A stretch of DNA of 7,898 nucleotides from Candidatus Omnitrophota bacterium (lineage in GTDB: Bacteria > Omnitrophota > Gorgyraeia > JABMRN01). Of the stretch, positions 6,455 to 7,898 are shown piece by piece. Within the stretch, counting starts at the first letter, position 1. Every line of letters begins with the position of its first letter. Made by a program: the position numbers and the translations under genes. The notes below the pieces were generated by a model that worked only from the letters and a program-made list of their open reading frames with translations, ran no database searches and was not told the DNA's origin. The DNA lies in contig JABMRN010000010.1 of assembly GCA_013202515.1 (NCBI GenBank), positions 1-7,898 of the forward strand. The letters run 5' to 3'.

Positions 6455-6982
6455 CTAAATGATAGCAGCTAACTTTAACGCACAAATGGTTTTTGCATCT
6501 ACGATTTTTCCCGATCTTAAAAGATGATTGATTTGTTTCTTTTCGAAAATCCTCGGTGTTATAATTTCATCCTCTTCGGATTTAAAAGCTGTTTTCTTAA
6601 GATTTTGTGCCTTGTATATAATTATTCTTTCCGTCGCATATCCGGGTGCCGGATATATGGAACCTATTCTTTTCCATTTAGTTGCGCTATAACCTATTTC
6701 TTCTATCAATTCCCTCTTGGCGCATAAAAGAGGTCTTTCACCCTTATGTAAAGTACCAGCCGGTAGTTCCCAAATGTAGGAATTTATAACCGGGCGGTAT
6801 TGACGTATAAGGATTACTTTATCTTTAAGCAGAGGAACTATTAATACCGCCCCCGGATGTCTGATTACCTCTAGGCTTCCTATGTATCCGTTTGGAAACC
6901 TTTGTCTTTTTACATAAAGATTTAAGAGCCTGCCCTTAAATATTCTTTTACTTTTAAGTAAAGCGCCTCTTTTCTTACGCAT
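6455..6982 (-). CDS. Nudix hydrolase, ADP-ribose pyrophosphatase type
   Basis: This 175-residue protein carries a complete Nudix box at 76-98: G76, five residues, E82, seven residues, then REL-I-EE-I-G-Y, with the metal-binding Glu residues E91, E94 and E95. Upstream are RQYRP (60-64) and WELPAG (71-76), typical of ADP-ribose pyrophosphatases. A Pro (P113 in YPAPGYATE) lies 15 residues after the box, the position that marks the ADP-ribose subfamily. It probably hydrolyses ADP-ribose to AMP and ribose 5-phosphate in the cytoplasm (NudF-like); other nucleotide sugars are possible. Length is close to the usual 180-210. The ATG at 6982 lies inside the end of the peptidase gene, giving an 8-base overlap (ATGCGTAA), with GAGG four bases before it. 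Coupled translation with the peptidase is likely, but no functional link between them is obvious. Confidence 0.93.
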   Translation of the reverse strand: MRKKRGALLKSKRIFKGRLLNLYVKRQRFPNGYIGSLEVIRHPGAVLIVPLLKDKVILIRQYRPVINSYIWELPAGTLHKGERPLLCAKRELIEEIGYSATKWKRIGSIYPAPGYATERIIIYKAQNLKKTAFKSEEDEIITPRIFEKKQINHLLRSGKIVDAKTICALKLAAII

Positions 6983-7898
6983 CGAGCCTCATTGCACGTA
7001 TCGCCTCAATGCGTTTTAAAACTGGCGGATGACTATATTCCAAAAAAACCTTCAAGGGATGCGGCGTAAGATTTGAAAGATTATCAACGGTAAGCTTCTT
7101 CAGCGCAGTTATGAAATCCTCGGACACCCCGCATGTTGTAACGGCGTATTTATCGGCCTCGTACTCATGCTTTCGTGAAACAACAGTCTTTACTATAGAA
7201 ATCAATAAACTTATAGGCGTATAGAGAAACCCAAAGAAGAACAGGCTTGCATAAACGGAAAGGTTCTTCATTTTGAAAGCTGCAAAAAGTCCCGGATTAT
7301 TTATAAAAAAGGAGAGTATGAAAAACATAAGCCCTGTGGCCAGCATGGATATCGAAATGTCCTTTATGATGTGGTTTTTCTTATAATGGCCTACTTCATG
7401 CGCAAGAACCGAAACAAGTTCTCCAACCGTCTGTTTTTCTATAAGGGTATCAAACAATCCAATGCGCCTATATTTTCCAAAACCAACGAAAAAGGCGTTA
7501 CTTTTAGATGAACGTTTTGAGGCATCGATCTTAAAAATACCTTTCATTTTAAACTTTTGCGAATCTGCATATTTTTTTATTGCCGTTTTAAGACTTCCGT
7601 CTTCTAATGGGATGAACTTATTAAAAAGCGGCATTATAACTACGGGGGCAATAAATGCAAGAAAAAGCTGTACTGTTGTCACGCCGACCCAGCAATAAAT
7701 CCACGCTATATTCTCAAATTCCCGGAAAAACCAGACCACGCCCGCAAAGATTATACCGCCGATTATGCCTCCGAGGATCCACATTTTTATCCTGTCCAAA
7801 ATAAACGTTTTGGGAGTTGTTCTATTAAATCCGTATTTCTCTTCAATGACAAAGGTATGATAAATAGAAAAGGGAATGCTCAAGAGCTGTATACCGAA
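6975..7898 (-). CDS. Ste24-like M48 membrane zinc metallopeptidase (5' partial)
   Basis: The frame is open to the right edge, so the start lies beyond base 7898; 307 residues are visible and about 100 N-terminal ones are likely missing. The TTG at 7883 is an internal Leu, not the start, because the conserved segment LSIPFSIYHTFVIEEKYGFN runs across it. Zinc site: HEVGH (visible residues 167-171; bases 7400-7386) and the third ligand in EYEADKYA (Glu about 247). Ste24 hallmarks are SNAFFVGFGKYRRIGLFDTL and the C-terminal NLTPHPLKVFLEYSHPP. Several hydrophobic helices are seen, two before the zinc site and two between it and the third ligand. The protein should be an integral membrane protease. 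Eukaryotic relatives cleave prenylated CAAX proteins; in bacteria prenyl substrates are absent and a role in membrane protein quality control is more likely. It overlaps the Nudix gene by 8 bases. Confidence 0.94.
   Translation of the reverse strand, partial: FGIQLLSIPFSIYHTFVIEEKYGFNRTTPKTFILDRIKMWILGGIIGGIIFAGVVWFFREFENIAWIYCWVGVTTVQLFLAFIAPVVIMPLFNKFIPLEDGSLKTAIKKYADSQKFKMKGIFKIDASKRSSKSNAFFVGFGKYRRIGLFDTLIEKQTVGELVSVLAHEVGHYKKNHIIKDISISMLATGLMFFILSFFINNPGLFAAFKMKNLSVYASLFFFGFLYTPISLLISIVKTVVSRKHEYEADKYAVTTCGVSEDFITALKKLTVDNLSNLTPHPLKVFLEYSHPPVLKRIEAIRAMRLDA

Noticed and set aside
7884..7898. TTG at 7883 as the start of the Ste24-like protein
   Set aside because: The conserved family segment continues through this codon, and the frame stays open to the window edge, so the gene is cut by the window.

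Overview
The window is AT-rich bacterial DNA with every gene on the minus strand. Transcription runs from base 7898 down to base 1. In that order it holds a membrane metallopeptidase of the Ste24/M48 family (5' end outside the window), a Nudix ADP-ribose pyrophosphatase, a hybrid-free sensor histidine kinase, a stand-alone receiver protein, a decayed receiver pseudogene, a second sensor histidine kinase, two more stand-alone receiver proteins, and the first 105 codons of a GspE/PilB-type secretion or type IV pilus ATPase. The gaps are tiny (an 8-base overlap, 12, 14, 1 and 12 bases, a 1-base overlap), and most starts have a good Shine-Dalgarno sequence. The set therefore reads as one long operon or two abutting ones.

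The only stretch without an intact gene is 3540-3773. It is not empty. It carries the C-terminal two thirds of a response-regulator receiver domain broken by stops and a frameshift. Two promoter-like hexamer pairs also lie inside it, facing the second kinase, so a new transcript may begin here.

The two kinases share a chassis: membrane helix, extracytoplasmic Cache-type sensor, membrane helix, HAMP, PAS, HisKA and HATPase. They are clearly paralogous from HAMP to the C terminus but differ in the sensor. Each is followed by a single-domain receiver, which suggests duplication of a kinase-receiver module. None of the receivers has an output domain, so signals must leave by protein-protein contact or phosphorelay. 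The last receiver is fused by a TAATG stop/start overlap to the secretion/pilus ATPase gene, which makes surface motility or secretion a plausible target.

The organism is probably an uncultured, Gram-negative-type bacterium with type IV pili or type II secretion and many two-component systems. Candidate groups such as Omnitrophota, or deltaproteobacteria-like lineages, would fit the Cache-HAMP-PAS kinases and the bacterial Ste24 protein. This is an impression from protein style only, not a demonstrated placement. No RNA genes, CRISPR arrays, insertion sequences or convincing terminators were seen.
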